From contig NZ_CP107006.1 in the NCBI RefSeq assembly GCF_022867795.2, forward strand, positions 1,364,001 to 1,428,000: a stretch of DNA of 64,000 bases, written 5' to 3'. Source of the stretch: Chitinophaga horti. GTDB lineage: Bacteria > Bacteroidota > Bacteroidia > Chitinophagales > Chitinophagaceae. Below are positions 32,907 to 41,193 of the stretch, piece by piece. The number at the start of each line of letters is the position of its first letter. Within the stretch, counting starts at the first letter, position 1. A program made the translations under genes and the position numbers. The notes under the pieces were generated by a model, which was not told the DNA's origin, did no database searches, and worked only from the letters and a program-made list of their open reading frames with translations.

Positions 32907-33367
32907 TCTTCTATTTTAGGTGGTCGGTTAGCCATTACGCCCCACACCAGGTTGATGAGGTATATCACCTGCGCAATGGCCGGCACTACTGCGGGTGCTG
33001 TAACCAGCAGTACTGAAATCCATACTGTGCGTTGATAAGTGCTCACGTCCACATAAGCCTGTTGGCCTGCAGCGCCGCGCACAAACCAAACGAAGAAGCC
33101 AACGATCAAAACATACGTGAGTAACATCAGCGCAACAGACACCCAGCTGAGTGTGCGGGAACGTAAGTGTTTATCAGTAATACGGTACAACAACCAGTTC
33201 ACGATAAAGAAAATGATGACGGGCAGATACAGATAGATAGGGGAGATCACGAAGTAAGTGTCGTGCATGTGGATGTCGAAGCCCTCCGGCTGCAATGGCC
33301 ATATGAGTAAGGTAATAAGGCTGGGCAACAACAACCAGTTATAGGGCTTGTTCAAAAAGTTACGCAT
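32903..33367 (-). CDS. Small membrane protein with haem-copper-oxidase-like motif
   Basis: 154 residues from ATG 33367 with four membrane helices. The segment FDIHMHDTYFVISPIYLYLP after the first helix recalls the HDTYFVVAHFHYV segment of cytochrome c oxidase subunit I. Only this piece of the oxidase is present; the other metal ligands are missing, so enzymatic activity is unlikely. Such short proteins occur widely in Bacteroidota and are often misannotated as oxidase subunit I. Its stop overlaps that of the convergent monooxygenase. Confidence 0.75.
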   Translation of the reverse strand: MRNFLNKPYNWLLLPSLITLLIWPLQPEGFDIHMHDTYFVISPIYLYLPVIIFFIVNWLLYRITDKHLRSRTLSWVSVALMLLTYVLIVGFFVWFVRGAAGQQAYVDVSTYQRTVWISVLLVTAPAVVPAIAQVIYLINLVWGVMANRPPKIED

Positions 33368-33380
33368 AAGGCGAAGATAA

Positions 33381-33413
33381 AAAAAAGGCATAACGTGATG
33401 TCATGCCTTTTTT
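33381..33413 (-). terminator. Hairpin terminator
   Basis: AAAAAAGGCAT and ATGCCTTTTTT form an 11-bp stem between two minus-strand genes. It should end the transcript of the 33433-33753 gene. Confidence 0.75.
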
Positions 33414-33432
33414 TCTTTAGTTTGATACGATA

Positions 33433-33753
33433 CTACACCTTCGACGATGTATACTTAGGCAGCACGAACAACTTTACGATCGTGTGTGCCACGATGGAAA
33501 GTACCACTACCACCAGCAGTAACAACGCCTGTTTGCCTGCAGTATCAAAAAGATCGACAATGGGAGAAATACCTTTACCTGCGTACAACACGGTAACCAG
33601 GTAAGCAATGACACCCGTAATCCATAACGTGAGATGTGACCAGAAATACTTCTTCTTTTGGAATCCTGTTTTGCCGAAGGAGGTAAACAGCAAAACAACG
33701 TGCGCAATAAAGAAAGCAATCGCTAACACGAGCATTGAGGTAAAAGCAATCAT
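33433..33753 (-). CDS. Small membrane protein of unknown function
   Basis: 106 residues, three membrane helices (MLVLAIAFFIAHVVLLFTSF, LTLWITGVIAYLVTVLYAG, ALLLLVVVVLSIVAHTIVKL). A short basic loop (GKTGFQKKKYFW) follows the first helix. No family recognised. The gene is separated from the next minus-strand gene by a terminator, so it is its own unit. Confidence 0.7.
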   Translation of the reverse strand: MIAFTSMLVLAIAFFIAHVVLLFTSFGKTGFQKKKYFWSHLTLWITGVIAYLVTVLYAGKGISPIVDLFDTAGKQALLLLVVVVLSIVAHTIVKLFVLPKYTSSKV

Positions 33754-33881
33754 AGTTGTATATGGTTTAATAGTTAGTCATGCTAATTTAATCATTCTGA
33801 TGAGAAAAACAAGAGCAATCACTGCGATGAAAACGTGCTAAATGGTATGGAAATAAACTGTTTAAACATGCAATACCGCTG

Positions 33882-33906
33882 AAGTGAGTGACACAACGGC
33901 GGCTGA
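33882..33906 (+). repeat. 25-nt dispersed motif, copy 1 of 3
   Basis: AAGTGAGTGACACAACGG followed by CGGCTGA. The same 25 bases with one change (G for C at base 19) occur at 47613-47637 and, on the minus strand, at 62191-62167. This copy is 117 bp upstream of the glycosyltransferase start. The 269-bp gap holds no gene. Confidence 0.85.
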
Positions 33907-34022
33907 AAAGCGAACCTGATGCTGGTACCCCTCGGTAGAAGTACGTAATCCTGTAAATCACGATTGTAACGGAAGTACGGTCCGTTTTTGTGGAGTTACT
34001 TTGTATCGTAAAACAGTTTGAC

Positions 34023-35366
34023 ATGCAACCCCAAGAACGTAAAAAAATACTCTTTGCGAACATGGCCGCAGATGGCCACTTTAATCCCCTCACCGGTATA
34101 GCGGCCTGGCTGCGCGACCAGGGGCATGATGTACGTTGGTACACCAGCAAGTTTTATGAAGAAAAGATACAGCGAATGAACATTCCCACCTATCGTTACA
34201 AACGTGCGCTGGAAGTGAGTGCCGAAAATATGGACGAGGTGTTCCCGGACCGCGAGGAAAATAAAGGCAAGCTGGCCAAGTTGAAATATGACATGAAGAA
34301 TTTCTTTATCCTGCGCGGACCTGAGTTTGCGGAGGACATTAAAGAGATTTACGAAGAATTTGCCTTTGACGTATTGGTAGCCGACATCCTGTTTGTGGGT
34401 GCCCCGCTGGTGCGGGAGGCACTGAACGTACCAACGGTGATCATCGGCGTTTGTCCGCTCATGGAAAGCTCCCGCGACCTGCCGCCTACCGGTATGGGCA
34501 TGGTGCCGGCGAGCAACTTCCTCGGCCGCGTGCAACACCAGCTGCTGCGCTGGTTTGCACGTAAGGTGATCTTCAAAGAAGTGGGCGATTTTATGAACGA
34601 GGTGTACGCACGCTATGGCATTGCTCCCGTTAAAGGCGTATTGTTCGACGGCTGGATGCAGAAGAGCGACCTGCTGCTGCAAAGTGGTGTGCCCGGTTTC
34701 GAGTTCAAACGCAGTGATATGAATCCAAACGTTCGTTTTGTTGGTGCCCTGCTGCCCGAGCATTTGAAACAGGCGAAGCCATTTAAACTCGGCTATAAAC
34801 TTGCCCATTACAATAAGGTGATCCTCGTAACGCAGGGCACTGCCGAACGGGATGTGGAAAAGCTGCTGGTACCCGTGCTGGAAGCTTACAAAAACACCCG
34901 TTACCTGGTGGTGGCGACCACCGGCGGCTCCCGCACCCAGGAGCTGCGTGAGCGTTACCCGTTCGATAATATTATCGTGGAAGACTTCATCAACTTCAAT
35001 GAAATCATGCCCCTGGCCGATGTGTACGTGACCAACGGCGGTTACGGGGGTGTGATGCTGGCCATTCACCACGGTTTGCCGATGGTGCTGGCGGGTATAC
35101 ACGAGGGTAAAAGCGAGATCACTGCCCGCGCCGGTTATTTCGGATTAGGTGTAAACCTGCGTACCGAAACGCCTTCGGTAAGCCAGCTGCGCGGTGCGGT
35201 AGAAAAGGTGCTGAAGGAGGAAACGTACCGTACGAACGTCGCCAAACTGGGGGCGGAGTTCGCGGCATACGACACCAACCGCCTGTGCGAACAGCATATC
35301 ATGGAGCTGCTCGACAGCCGCGCTCCGAAAGTACGCCGCCTGTCCGGACAGTTCTCCCTTTCCTGA
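34023..35366 (+). CDS. UGT-like glycosyltransferase (GT1 family)
   Basis: 447 residues, GT-B fold, cytoplasmic. N-terminal acceptor domain opens with KKILFANMAADGHFNPLTGI, the usual start of macrolide-type GT1 enzymes. The C-terminal donor domain has VILVTQGTAERDVEKLLVP, VVATTGG, IVEDFINFNEIMPLADVYVTNGGYGGVMLA and HHGLPMVLAGIHEGKSE, corresponding to the UDP-sugar-binding PSPG-like region. Donor sugar and acceptor are unknown; a lipid or secondary metabolite is plausible. Start at 34023. A terminator follows. Confidence 0.9.
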   Translation: MQPQERKKILFANMAADGHFNPLTGIAAWLRDQGHDVRWYTSKFYEEKIQRMNIPTYRYKRALEVSAENMDEVFPDREENKGKLAKLKYDMKNFFILRGPEFAEDIKEIYEEFAFDVLVADILFVGAPLVREALNVPTVIIGVCPLMESSRDLPPTGMGMVPASNFLGRVQHQLLRWFARKVIFKEVGDFMNEVYARYGIAPVKGVLFDGWMQKSDLLLQSGVPGFEFKRSDMNPNVRFVGALLPEHLKQAKPFKLGYKLAHYNKVILVTQGTAERDVEKLLVPVLEAYKNTRYLVVATTGGSRTQELRERYPFDNIIVEDFINFNEIMPLADVYVTNGGYGGVMLAIHHGLPMVLAGIHEGKSEITARAGYFGLGVNLRTETPSVSQLRGAVEKVLKEETYRTNVAKLGAEFAAYDTNRLCEQHIMELLDSRAPKVRRLSGQFSLS

Positions 35367-35393
35367 GTCGTCTTAACAGTTATATACCCCCTA

Positions 35394-35430
35394 AACCGCT
35401 GCCTCGTGGAATTGGCAGCGGTTTTCCCTT
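35394..35430 (+). terminator. Rho-independent terminator
   Basis: AACCGCTGCC and GGCAGCGGTT form a perfect 10-bp stem with a ten-base loop, then TTTCCCTTTTT. Confidence 0.88.
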
Positions 35431-35479
35431 TTTGATAAAAAAATTCCCGATCCGATCTAACCGGCAAAAAGAGGCATAG

Positions 35480-35487
35480 TACTTTTG
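35480..35487 (+). promoter_or_regulatory. Possible promoter -7 box for the PepSY gene
   Basis: TACTTTTG fits TAnnTTTG but lies only six bases before the ATG at 35494, so either the transcript is nearly leaderless or the box is fortuitous. Confidence 0.35.
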
Positions 35488-35493
35488 AGGATT

Positions 35494-36773
35494 ATGCAAC
35501 CCGGAAAAGGTAACAATACTGTGGAATCAACTAAAAATCAAGCTCCTAAGAAGAAAAAGCAGGGCAAATCGACGTTCGGCCGCGTAAACGCATGGCTGCA
35601 CCTCTGGCTGGGCCTGGTAAGCGGCATCATCGTGTTTATCGTGAGCGTGACGGGCTGTATTTATGCGTTTCAACGGGAGATTACCGACATCACACAACCT
35701 TACCAGTTTGTAGAACAACAGAACAAGCCTTACCTGCCGCCATCCCAGCTGCGAGCTATCGCCGCGAAGGAGGTGTTTGGCGAAAAAGGGGAGGGGGTGT
35801 TAATAAACTGAGCGGCGTGGCTTATGGTCCGGGTAAATCGGCGATTGTGAACTACGGTAACCGCAAAGACGGCTTCAAAGCTGTTTACCTGAACCCTTAC
35901 ACCGGCGAGGTGGTCGGCAAAAAGGACTGGAACAAAGACTTTTTCCGTTTCATCCTCGATGGTCACTTTTACCTCTGGATGCCGCCTGCGATCGGTCACC
36001 CGGTGGTAGCCTGGGCCATCCTGATCTTCGTGGTGTTACTGATTACCGGTTTAATTATGTGGTGGCCCAAAAACCTGAAGAAGGGCAACCGCGACAAAAG
36101 CTTCAAAATTAAGTGGGGCGCGAGCTTTAAGCGCGTGAACTACGACCTGCATAATGTACTCGGCTTTTATGTAATGCTGCTCGCCCTGGTCATCTCCCTG
36201 ACCGGGCTGGTATGGGGCTTCGAATGGTTTGCCAAGGGCAGTTACTTCGTGGCATCCGGCGGTAAAACGCGCCCGGTAGTTCGTGAGAAGGTGTTTTCTG
36301 ACAGCACAGCACTGGCGAGCGTGTCGTTACCGGAGGACAAACTGTTTGCACAAATGCACCAGCAGTACGTGGGTAAATACAAATACCTGTCTGTTTCCTT
36401 CCCGGCTGCCAAAGCAGATCCGATCGTCGTAAACTTCAACCCCGACGATAAAACTTATTACCGCCGCCTGTTCCGTTATTTCGACCGCCATTCCCTGGCG
36501 GAGATCCCAAGTAAGGCCTTGTACAGTAAAGAGTATGAAAAGGGCTCTTTTGCCGATAAGCTGTACCGTATGAACTACGATATTCACGTGGGAGCTATTG
36601 GAGGATTAACCGGTAAAGTAATCGCCTTTTTCGTTTCGCTGATCTGTGCTACGCTGCCGGTGACAGGCTTCCTGGTATGGTGGGGTAAACGCAAAAAGAA
36701 ACCGGCTGCGAAAGGCATCAGGGTGCCAAAGCCAGCCGGTAAAGCTTCCATTCCGGAAGTATCTATCGCTTAA
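35494..36773 (+). pseudogene. PepSY-associated TM protein, frameshifted
   Basis: Two frames together make one PepSY/TM-helix protein of about 426 residues. Part one (35494-35811): MQPGKGNN..., then WLHLWLGLVSGIIVFIVSVT and IYAFQREI. It stops at TGA 35809-35811. Part two, in another frame, continues with NKLSGVAYGPGKSAIVNYGN, HPVVAWAILIFVVLLITGLI, YDLHNVLGFYVMLLALVISL, VGAIGGLTGKVIAFFVSLI. The switch needs one extra base in the purine run GAAAAAGGGGAGGGGGTG (about 35779-35797), for instance a sixth G. Proteins of this family sit in the inner membrane and are linked to ferric-siderophore reduction. Whether the gene is broken or the run is miscounted cannot be told here. Confidence 0.82.
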
Positions 36774-36781
36774 TAATATTG

Positions 36782-37219
36782 TTACATGCTCATGAGTGCC
36801 GGGAACGTATAGCGTTTCTGGCTAAACTCGTAGAAGCGTTTGCCAGTGGTAAGGCACTCCTCGAAAGTGTTTGGTTTGATTACGTAAGAGCTTGCGCCCA
36901 TGGCCATGCATTCCTTCATCTGTATCTCGTTCAGTGAAGTGGAGAAGATGATGATCGGGATATTACGGTAGCGCTCGTCCGCCTTCAGTATTCTGAGCGT
37001 TTCGCTGCCCGATAACTTGGGCATGTTCAGGTCTAAAATGATCAGGTCCGGTAAATTAGATTGTATTTGTGTTTGTTGCAGGTAATCGATTACCCCCGTG
37101 CCATCCTCCACGAAATAGATATTGGGAGACAGGGACAGTTCGTCAAATACGATCTGCATGATCGAACGGTCTTCCGGATCATCATCGGCCAGTAATATTT
37201 TAACGTGCTGGTTGCTCAT
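36782..37219 (-). CDS. Single-domain response regulator (Rcp1-like)
   Basis: 145 residues, receiver only. Acidic pocket LLADDDPED (residues 9-17), phospho-acceptor Asp63 in LIILDLNMPKLSG, Lys in VIKPNTF. It resembles the phytochrome-operon regulator 9 kb upstream, so it may be an extra partner of such kinases. No kinase is adjacent. It converges with the PepSY gene (eight bases between ends). Confidence 0.92.
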   Translation of the reverse strand: MSNQHVKILLADDDPEDRSIMQIVFDELSLSPNIYFVEDGTGVIDYLQQTQIQSNLPDLIILDLNMPKLSGSETLRILKADERYRNIPIIIFSTSLNEIQMKECMAMGASSYVIKPNTFEECLTTGKRFYEFSQKRYTFPALMSM

Positions 37220-37553
37220 AAATACTTCAAAAAAATTTTCTCTGTCTTAAGCGGTGCTGCATGTTGGCATTAGCTGAAATGCACAAAATTCCTTCGCTGA
37301 AATAAGGTGTTACTATCAAAATTGGTACAGCCGTTAAAATGGACTGCTTTTCGTTTCAGATAAAGCTAAAATAAGTCTTTCTCTTTCATCATAGATAAAT
37401 GAAATATTTGTTCTTTTAATTTGTAAAGTGTTTAATTTGATTTGCTTGTACAGGCGTTGAATCCATGATTGCATTTTAAGTAGACGGCAGTGGTGTGGAT
37501 GTATTTCTACGATCCGGAGGACGTATAGTTATGATAAATTCTATGCCAGAATA
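37220..37553. other. Gene-free AT-rich gap
   Basis: 334 bp, clearly more AT-rich than the surroundings (for example 37365-37445). It contains the upstream region of the response regulator. No credible frame, hairpin terminator or repeat was seen. Confidence 0.5.
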
Positions 37554-38027
37554 CTACTTGTTCAAGCATTGGGCGAGCAGTTCCAGGGCTTTAGAGGCGA
37601 ACTCCCGTTGTACGGCCTCCATTTCTTCTTCCTTCGGGATAATTTTTTCTGATAACACTATTTTACCCTGGAATGAAATGGCAACGTAGGCAAACAGGTT
37701 ATAAACCTGCTGTTCCGGAACCGGCGTTGCGTATCCTGTAATCGCGAGGCCGTAATCACTGAGGAACATCCTGGCTACACCGAGGCTCATTTGCTCGGCC
37801 ACCTTACCGGAAACACAGTTGGTATTATTTGCTTCTATTGGTTCCACCCCAAGGTGCAATGTTTTTTGCCCGAGGTTATAGGCCGTAATGCCTCCCTGGA
37901 AAAACTGCGTCGCATTTTTTTCGAGCGATAAAAGTGACTGTATATGTCCGGACGTAACACTTTCGGCTACGGCGAGGCTGTGGGAGGATTGTGCAAGCTG
38001 TTGGGCAATGTCCTGGCTGTAAGGCAT
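37554..38027 (-). CDS. CinA C-terminal-like amidase (PncC family)
   Basis: 157 residues equal to the CinA C-terminal domain, which deamidates nicotinamide mononucleotide. Visible: LAVAESVTSGHIQSLLSL (the ES-TSG motif; the catalytic Ser region), FFQGGITAYN, and YGLAITGYATP. The usual motif is ESCTGG, so Cys/Gly are replaced by Val/Ser in VTSG, which may change activity. ATG at 38027; the earlier TTG is not favoured. Small RNA copy 3 is read into this gene from 115 bp upstream. Confidence 0.85.
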   Translation of the reverse strand: MPYSQDIAQQLAQSSHSLAVAESVTSGHIQSLLSLEKNATQFFQGGITAYNLGQKTLHLGVEPIEANNTNCVSGKVAEQMSLGVARMFLSDYGLAITGYATPVPEQQVYNLFAYVAISFQGKIVLSEKIIPKEEEMEAVQREFASKALELLAQCLNK

Positions 38028-38082
38028 AACGTGTGTCTTTTTTAGCAAGACCGGTTCAAGTTTTATGCCATGGGACGGAAAA

Positions 38083-38141
38083 GAAAAAGGGCGGTAAGAA
38101 TACCGCCCTCAAAAATTTTAACCATATCTTATGAAAAACCT
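38083..38141 (-). ncRNA. Predicted small RNA, copy 3 of 3
   Basis: Reverse strand: promoter box TACCTTTG (38153-38146), then AGGTTTTTCATAAGATATGG and TTAAAAT, and the hairpin GGGCGGTA-TTCT-TACCGCCC (38108-38089) followed by TTTTTCTTTT. Compared with copies 1 and 2 the stem has one more pair and an A-U in place of the loop-closing G-C, so pairing is kept while sequence changes. It ends about 55 bp before the cinA-like start and could therefore also be an attenuator leader of that gene. Confidence 0.65.
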
Positions 38142-38145
38142 ACAC

Positions 38146-38247
38146 CAAAGGTACGCCCGGTGGGTATATGGTGAGAATGGCGTTTCGTGAACGGCCGGTT
38201 TTAGTTGGTAAACGTAACAGTTTAGCCGTTGTTAACAACCCATTAAC
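38146..38247 (-). promoter_or_regulatory. Conserved promoter with GTTnAC site array, copy 3
   Basis: Reverse strand: GTTAA (38247-38243), GTTAAC (38236-38231), CGTTTAC (38214-38208), CGTTCAC (38193-38187), 33 bp, TACCTTTG (38153-38146). Distances match copies 1 and 2, 25 kb away, although intervening bases do not. Confidence 0.65.
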
Positions 38248-38324
38248 GAGCTATCGAGCTTTGGTCCTGCCTATGTGGCTGGATGTGAATCAATTGCGTT
38301 ATATTTAGGTATAAAATCGCCTTT

Positions 38325-39035
38325 ATGAGTACCGCTGCAAGCATTCTGGCCGAGCTGGAGAAGCTGGGCACTGCCCAAACCAGGAAAACCTGGCTGAACC
38401 ACGGCGCGCAGGAGCCGATATTCGGTGTGAAGGTGCAGGATATGAAGGTGATACAGAAGCGCGAGAAGAAGAATTACCCGTTATCCATGGAATTGTACCG
38501 GACAGGCAACGGCGATGCTATGTACCTGGCCGGCCTCATTTCCGACCCGGTCAAAATGACAAAGGCGGACCTGCAGGAGTGGGCCGACCTGGCTAACTGG
38601 AGTATGGTGATCGAGTACACCGTTCCCTGGACTACCGCCGAAAGCAGGTTTTCCCGTGAACTGGCCATGGAGTGGATACAATCAGCCGATCCCAAGCTGC
38701 GTGCTTCCGGCTGGAATACCTACAGCTCACTGGTTGCTATCAAAAGCGATGCGGAGCTGGATACCACCGAAATTACCAGGCTTATTAATAAAGTCGGCAC
38801 TGACATCCACACCGAAGAGAATCGCGTTAAATATACCATGAATGGCTTCCTGATTGCGGTCGGGTCCTATGTGCCCGCTTTATCCGGGATAGCGGAAAAG
38901 CAGGCCGCAGCGGTCGGCCAGGTTACCGTCGATATGAACGGTACGGCCTGTAAAGTGCCGGATGCCGTAGCCTACATTCAAAAGGTGGCGGCAGCAGGAA
39001 AGCTGGGTAAGAAACGAAAAACGGCCTTCTGCTGA
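38325..39035 (+). CDS. AlkD-like DNA alkylation repair protein
   Basis: 236 residues of helical HEAT-like repeats. MSTAASILAELEKLGTAQTR and YGVKVQDMK-like FGVKVQDMKVIQKREKK match the AlkD/DUF1061-type family, which binds and in some members excises alkylated bases. WADLANWSMVIEYTVPW corresponds to the DNA-contact surface. The catalytic Asp/Trp of true AlkD cannot be assigned with certainty, so it may be a non-enzymatic relative. Single-gene unit, divergent from the small RNA. Confidence 0.82.
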   Translation: MSTAASILAELEKLGTAQTRKTWLNHGAQEPIFGVKVQDMKVIQKREKKNYPLSMELYRTGNGDAMYLAGLISDPVKMTKADLQEWADLANWSMVIEYTVPWTTAESRFSRELAMEWIQSADPKLRASGWNTYSSLVAIKSDAELDTTEITRLINKVGTDIHTEENRVKYTMNGFLIAVGSYVPALSGIAEKQAAAVGQVTVDMNGTACKVPDAVAYIQKVAAAGKLGKKRKTAFC

Positions 39036-39156
39036 TAGCGGCGTTATAGTGGAACGGTATAGCTGTTACACAGGGCTAACAAAGGAGTTGCCATGGACTT
39101 CCTGTAGCATTGTAGCAGAATTATAGTAGAATTACAGTAGAATTAGCGCCTACTTT

Positions 39157-39903
39157 CTACCGTTTAACCACCCTCTCTGCCAGCTCTAGCCCCAGTGCTT
39201 TTATGTCCTTCAATACCAGCTGCGCTACCAGTCTCGCGCCCAGTTCTGAAAAGTGCGTATTATCATCCTTACCCCCGGGATAATTCGGGTGTTCGCCCGG
39301 CTGCAACTGCAGGAACAGGAGTTTGGACGTTTCGGGACCGAACTGCTGGTATAATTTACGGCTGGCGGCATCCAGGTCGATGAGGGCGACTTTTTGCGCG
39401 GCGGCTACTTCGAGTACGTAAGGGGTATAATCATGCGTTTCGGGAACAACACCGGTGCTATCGAACCGGCGGCGGCTTACGGGTGTGATCAGCACTGGGG
39501 TTGCGTTCTTTGCACGGGTTGCCGTAATGAACCTGGTAAGGTTAGCTTTGAACTGCCCGGGCGTGGTGTAGCTCTTCTTCGTCGATACTTCATCGTTATG
39601 ACCAAACTGGATCAATACATAGTCGCCTTCCTGCAGGTCGTTCTCTATCTTTTGCCACAAGCCTTCGGTAATGAACGTGCCCGAGCTGCGGCCATTCTTT
39701 GCATAATTCTCCACGGTCACCGTAGAATCGAAGAACCAGGCGAAAGGCGTTCCCCAACCGGTTTCGGGATAGGCACGCGGTTCTTTAACAGCCATGGTGG
39801 AGTCGCCAGCCAGGTATACTTTTATTTTCTTTTTTGGAATGATAAATGATGATAACAGCAGCAGGGAGCCTGCCAGTAGCAGGTTGGTAGTAGATCTGGC
39901 CAT
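39157..39903 (-). CDS. Rhamnogalacturonan acetylesterase-like SGNH hydrolase (CE12)
   Basis: 248 residues, secreted. Signal peptide MARSTTNLLLAGSLLLLSSF with ATG 39903. Four SGNH blocks: block I VYLAGDSTM (nucleophile Ser), block II NYAKNGRSSGTF (Gly), block III IQFGHNDE (Asn), block V DDNTHFSELGA (Asp/His). The order and the GDST form point to carbohydrate esterase family 12, which removes acetyl groups from pectin rhamnogalacturonan. It is not beside other pectin genes. Confidence 0.9.
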   Translation of the reverse strand: MARSTTNLLLAGSLLLLSSFIIPKKKIKVYLAGDSTMAVKEPRAYPETGWGTPFAWFFDSTVTVENYAKNGRSSGTFITEGLWQKIENDLQEGDYVLIQFGHNDEVSTKKSYTTPGQFKANLTRFITATRAKNATPVLITPVSRRRFDSTGVVPETHDYTPYVLEVAAAQKVALIDLDAASRKLYQQFGPETSKLLFLQLQPGEHPNYPGGKDDNTHFSELGARLVAQLVLKDIKALGLELAERVVKR

Positions 39904-40017
39904 GAATAACGTGAATTTACAAGGCATCAAAATAAGGATTGTCGCCAAGTGATGAACGTTTTTCTACGCAAACGATCCCGAGATATGTATTAATTTGTCA
40001 ATTCAAATATCCTACTG

Positions 40018-40530
40018 ATGAAAAGAACCATTTTGCCCCTCATGGCATCCATGCTGCTGCTGCTCGCGGTGAGCTCAGCAAGCGCTCAATTGAAACGTTT
40101 TAGTATCGGCCCTTATGTAGAAGGCGGCTTTCCTGTCGGCGATCTTAGCGAAACCCACAACACTGGTATCGGTGCCGGTTTAAATGCCGATATCAAACTG
40201 CTGGCAGGCTTTACCGCGACGGGCTCCGTTGGTTACATGCACTTCCCCGGTAAAGATATTACGCTCGACAATGGGGTAGAGGCGGAAGTAAAAAGCTTCG
40301 ATGCTATTCCAGTACGACTGGGTTTAAAGTATAAGCTGTTTTCGGTGTTGTATGCGAAGGTGGAGGCAGGAACAGCGCATCTTACCAAAGAAGATGCAGG
40401 AACGGCGTTTATCGTATCGCCTGGTGTAGGTGTGCGCATCCTGATGTTCGACATCCAGGGTAAGTATGAAGCCTGGTTCCGGGATGGTTCTGCGGGCTTC
40501 CTGGGTGTAAAGGCCAGTATCAACTTTTAA
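40018..40530 (+). CDS. Small outer membrane beta-barrel protein
   Basis: 170 residues. Signal peptide MKRTILPLMASMLLLLAVSS and AQ cleavage. Alternating strands (FSIGPYVEGGFPVGDL, GAGLNADIKLLAGFTATGSVG, YKLFSVLYAKVEAGTAHL) and a C-terminal FLGVKASINF match OmpW/OmpA-like eight-strand barrels (PorT-like 'outer membrane beta-barrel'). Function unknown. A strong terminator follows. Confidence 0.82.
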   Translation: MKRTILPLMASMLLLLAVSSASAQLKRFSIGPYVEGGFPVGDLSETHNTGIGAGLNADIKLLAGFTATGSVGYMHFPGKDITLDNGVEAEVKSFDAIPVRLGLKYKLFSVLYAKVEAGTAHLTKEDAGTAFIVSPGVGVRILMFDIQGKYEAWFRDGSAGFLGVKASINF

Positions 40531-40548
40531 GCGACAGAAGATAATAGA

Positions 40549-40587
40549 AAAGGTTCCCTGTTCCGGAAAGGAGCAGGGAACCTTTTT
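40549..40587. terminator. Bidirectional hairpin terminator
   Basis: AAAGGTTCCCTG and CAGGGAACCTTT form a 12-bp perfect stem, with T- and A-runs on both sides, between convergent genes. Confidence 0.9.
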
Positions 40588-40597
40588 GCGCTGCACC

Positions 40598-40942
40598 TTA
40601 ATCGGAGATGCTGACATTAGTGCGCATGCGCGATGTTTTTACTCTCTTAACGGTTTGTGCTTCTACCATCAGGTACATCAGCAGTTCCACCGGCATCGCG
40701 TAGGTTTGCTCGCGAATCTGGTTAAGTTCGTTGAACATGCCAAAGCGCTCGAGCACGGGTGCCAGCTGCGTTTCCAGTAAGGTGTCGTTAGCCGGCATGC
40801 CAAACTGCACCGAGGTGAAATCTTCGTTCACTCCATGGATCTGCAGCACGACGAAAAACGGTTTTAACACCGCGCCGGGCAGAAAGTGGGAGGAAGGAAA
40901 CCGTAAATAGATTTGTTTCTCCGTCACGTTTGTGTAGGTCAT
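40598..40942 (-). CDS. Hypothetical protein
   Basis: 114 residues, no signal peptide or membrane segment. It starts MTYTNVTEKQIYLRFPSSHF and has two likely strands, then a helical half (TLLETQLAPVLERFGMFNEL, YAMPVELLMYLMVEAQTVKR). Amino acid composition and a good terminator at its end make it a likely gene. I recognise no family. Confidence 0.6.
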   Translation of the reverse strand: MTYTNVTEKQIYLRFPSSHFLPGAVLKPFFVVLQIHGVNEDFTSVQFGMPANDTLLETQLAPVLERFGMFNELNQIREQTYAMPVELLMYLMVEAQTVKRVKTSRMRTNVSISD

Positions 40943-41141
40943 AGATCGGAATTGATAGAAATATATAGCCTTGTTACGTTGGTTTGGGTGATCCCCTTCG
41001 TCTTTAGAACAGCATAGATAAATAAAAAGTTCTGGATTATTCCTTAATCGTTGGTTATTGTACTGCGCTAATTTACCGCAGTCATAAGTTGTTGATATCT
41101 ATCCGTTTATGGCTGCGCTGAAGGTGCAGTCATGTTAAATA

Positions 41142-41171
41142 AAAAACCGGCACCAAAAAGTGCCGGTTTTT
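41142..41171. terminator. Hairpin terminator after susD
   Basis: AAAAACCGGCAC and GTGCCGGTTTTT form a 12-bp stem with a six-base loop, 22 bp past the susD stop on the minus strand. The remaining gap (40943-41141) shows no gene. Confidence 0.88.
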
Positions 41172-41193
41172 GCTCATAAACATGTAGGTGATA

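Noticed and set aside
35760..35811. Programmed -1 frameshift in the PepSY gene
   Set aside because: No X-XXY-YYZ heptamer in the right phase and no stable downstream structure was found; an indel in the G/A run explains it more simply.
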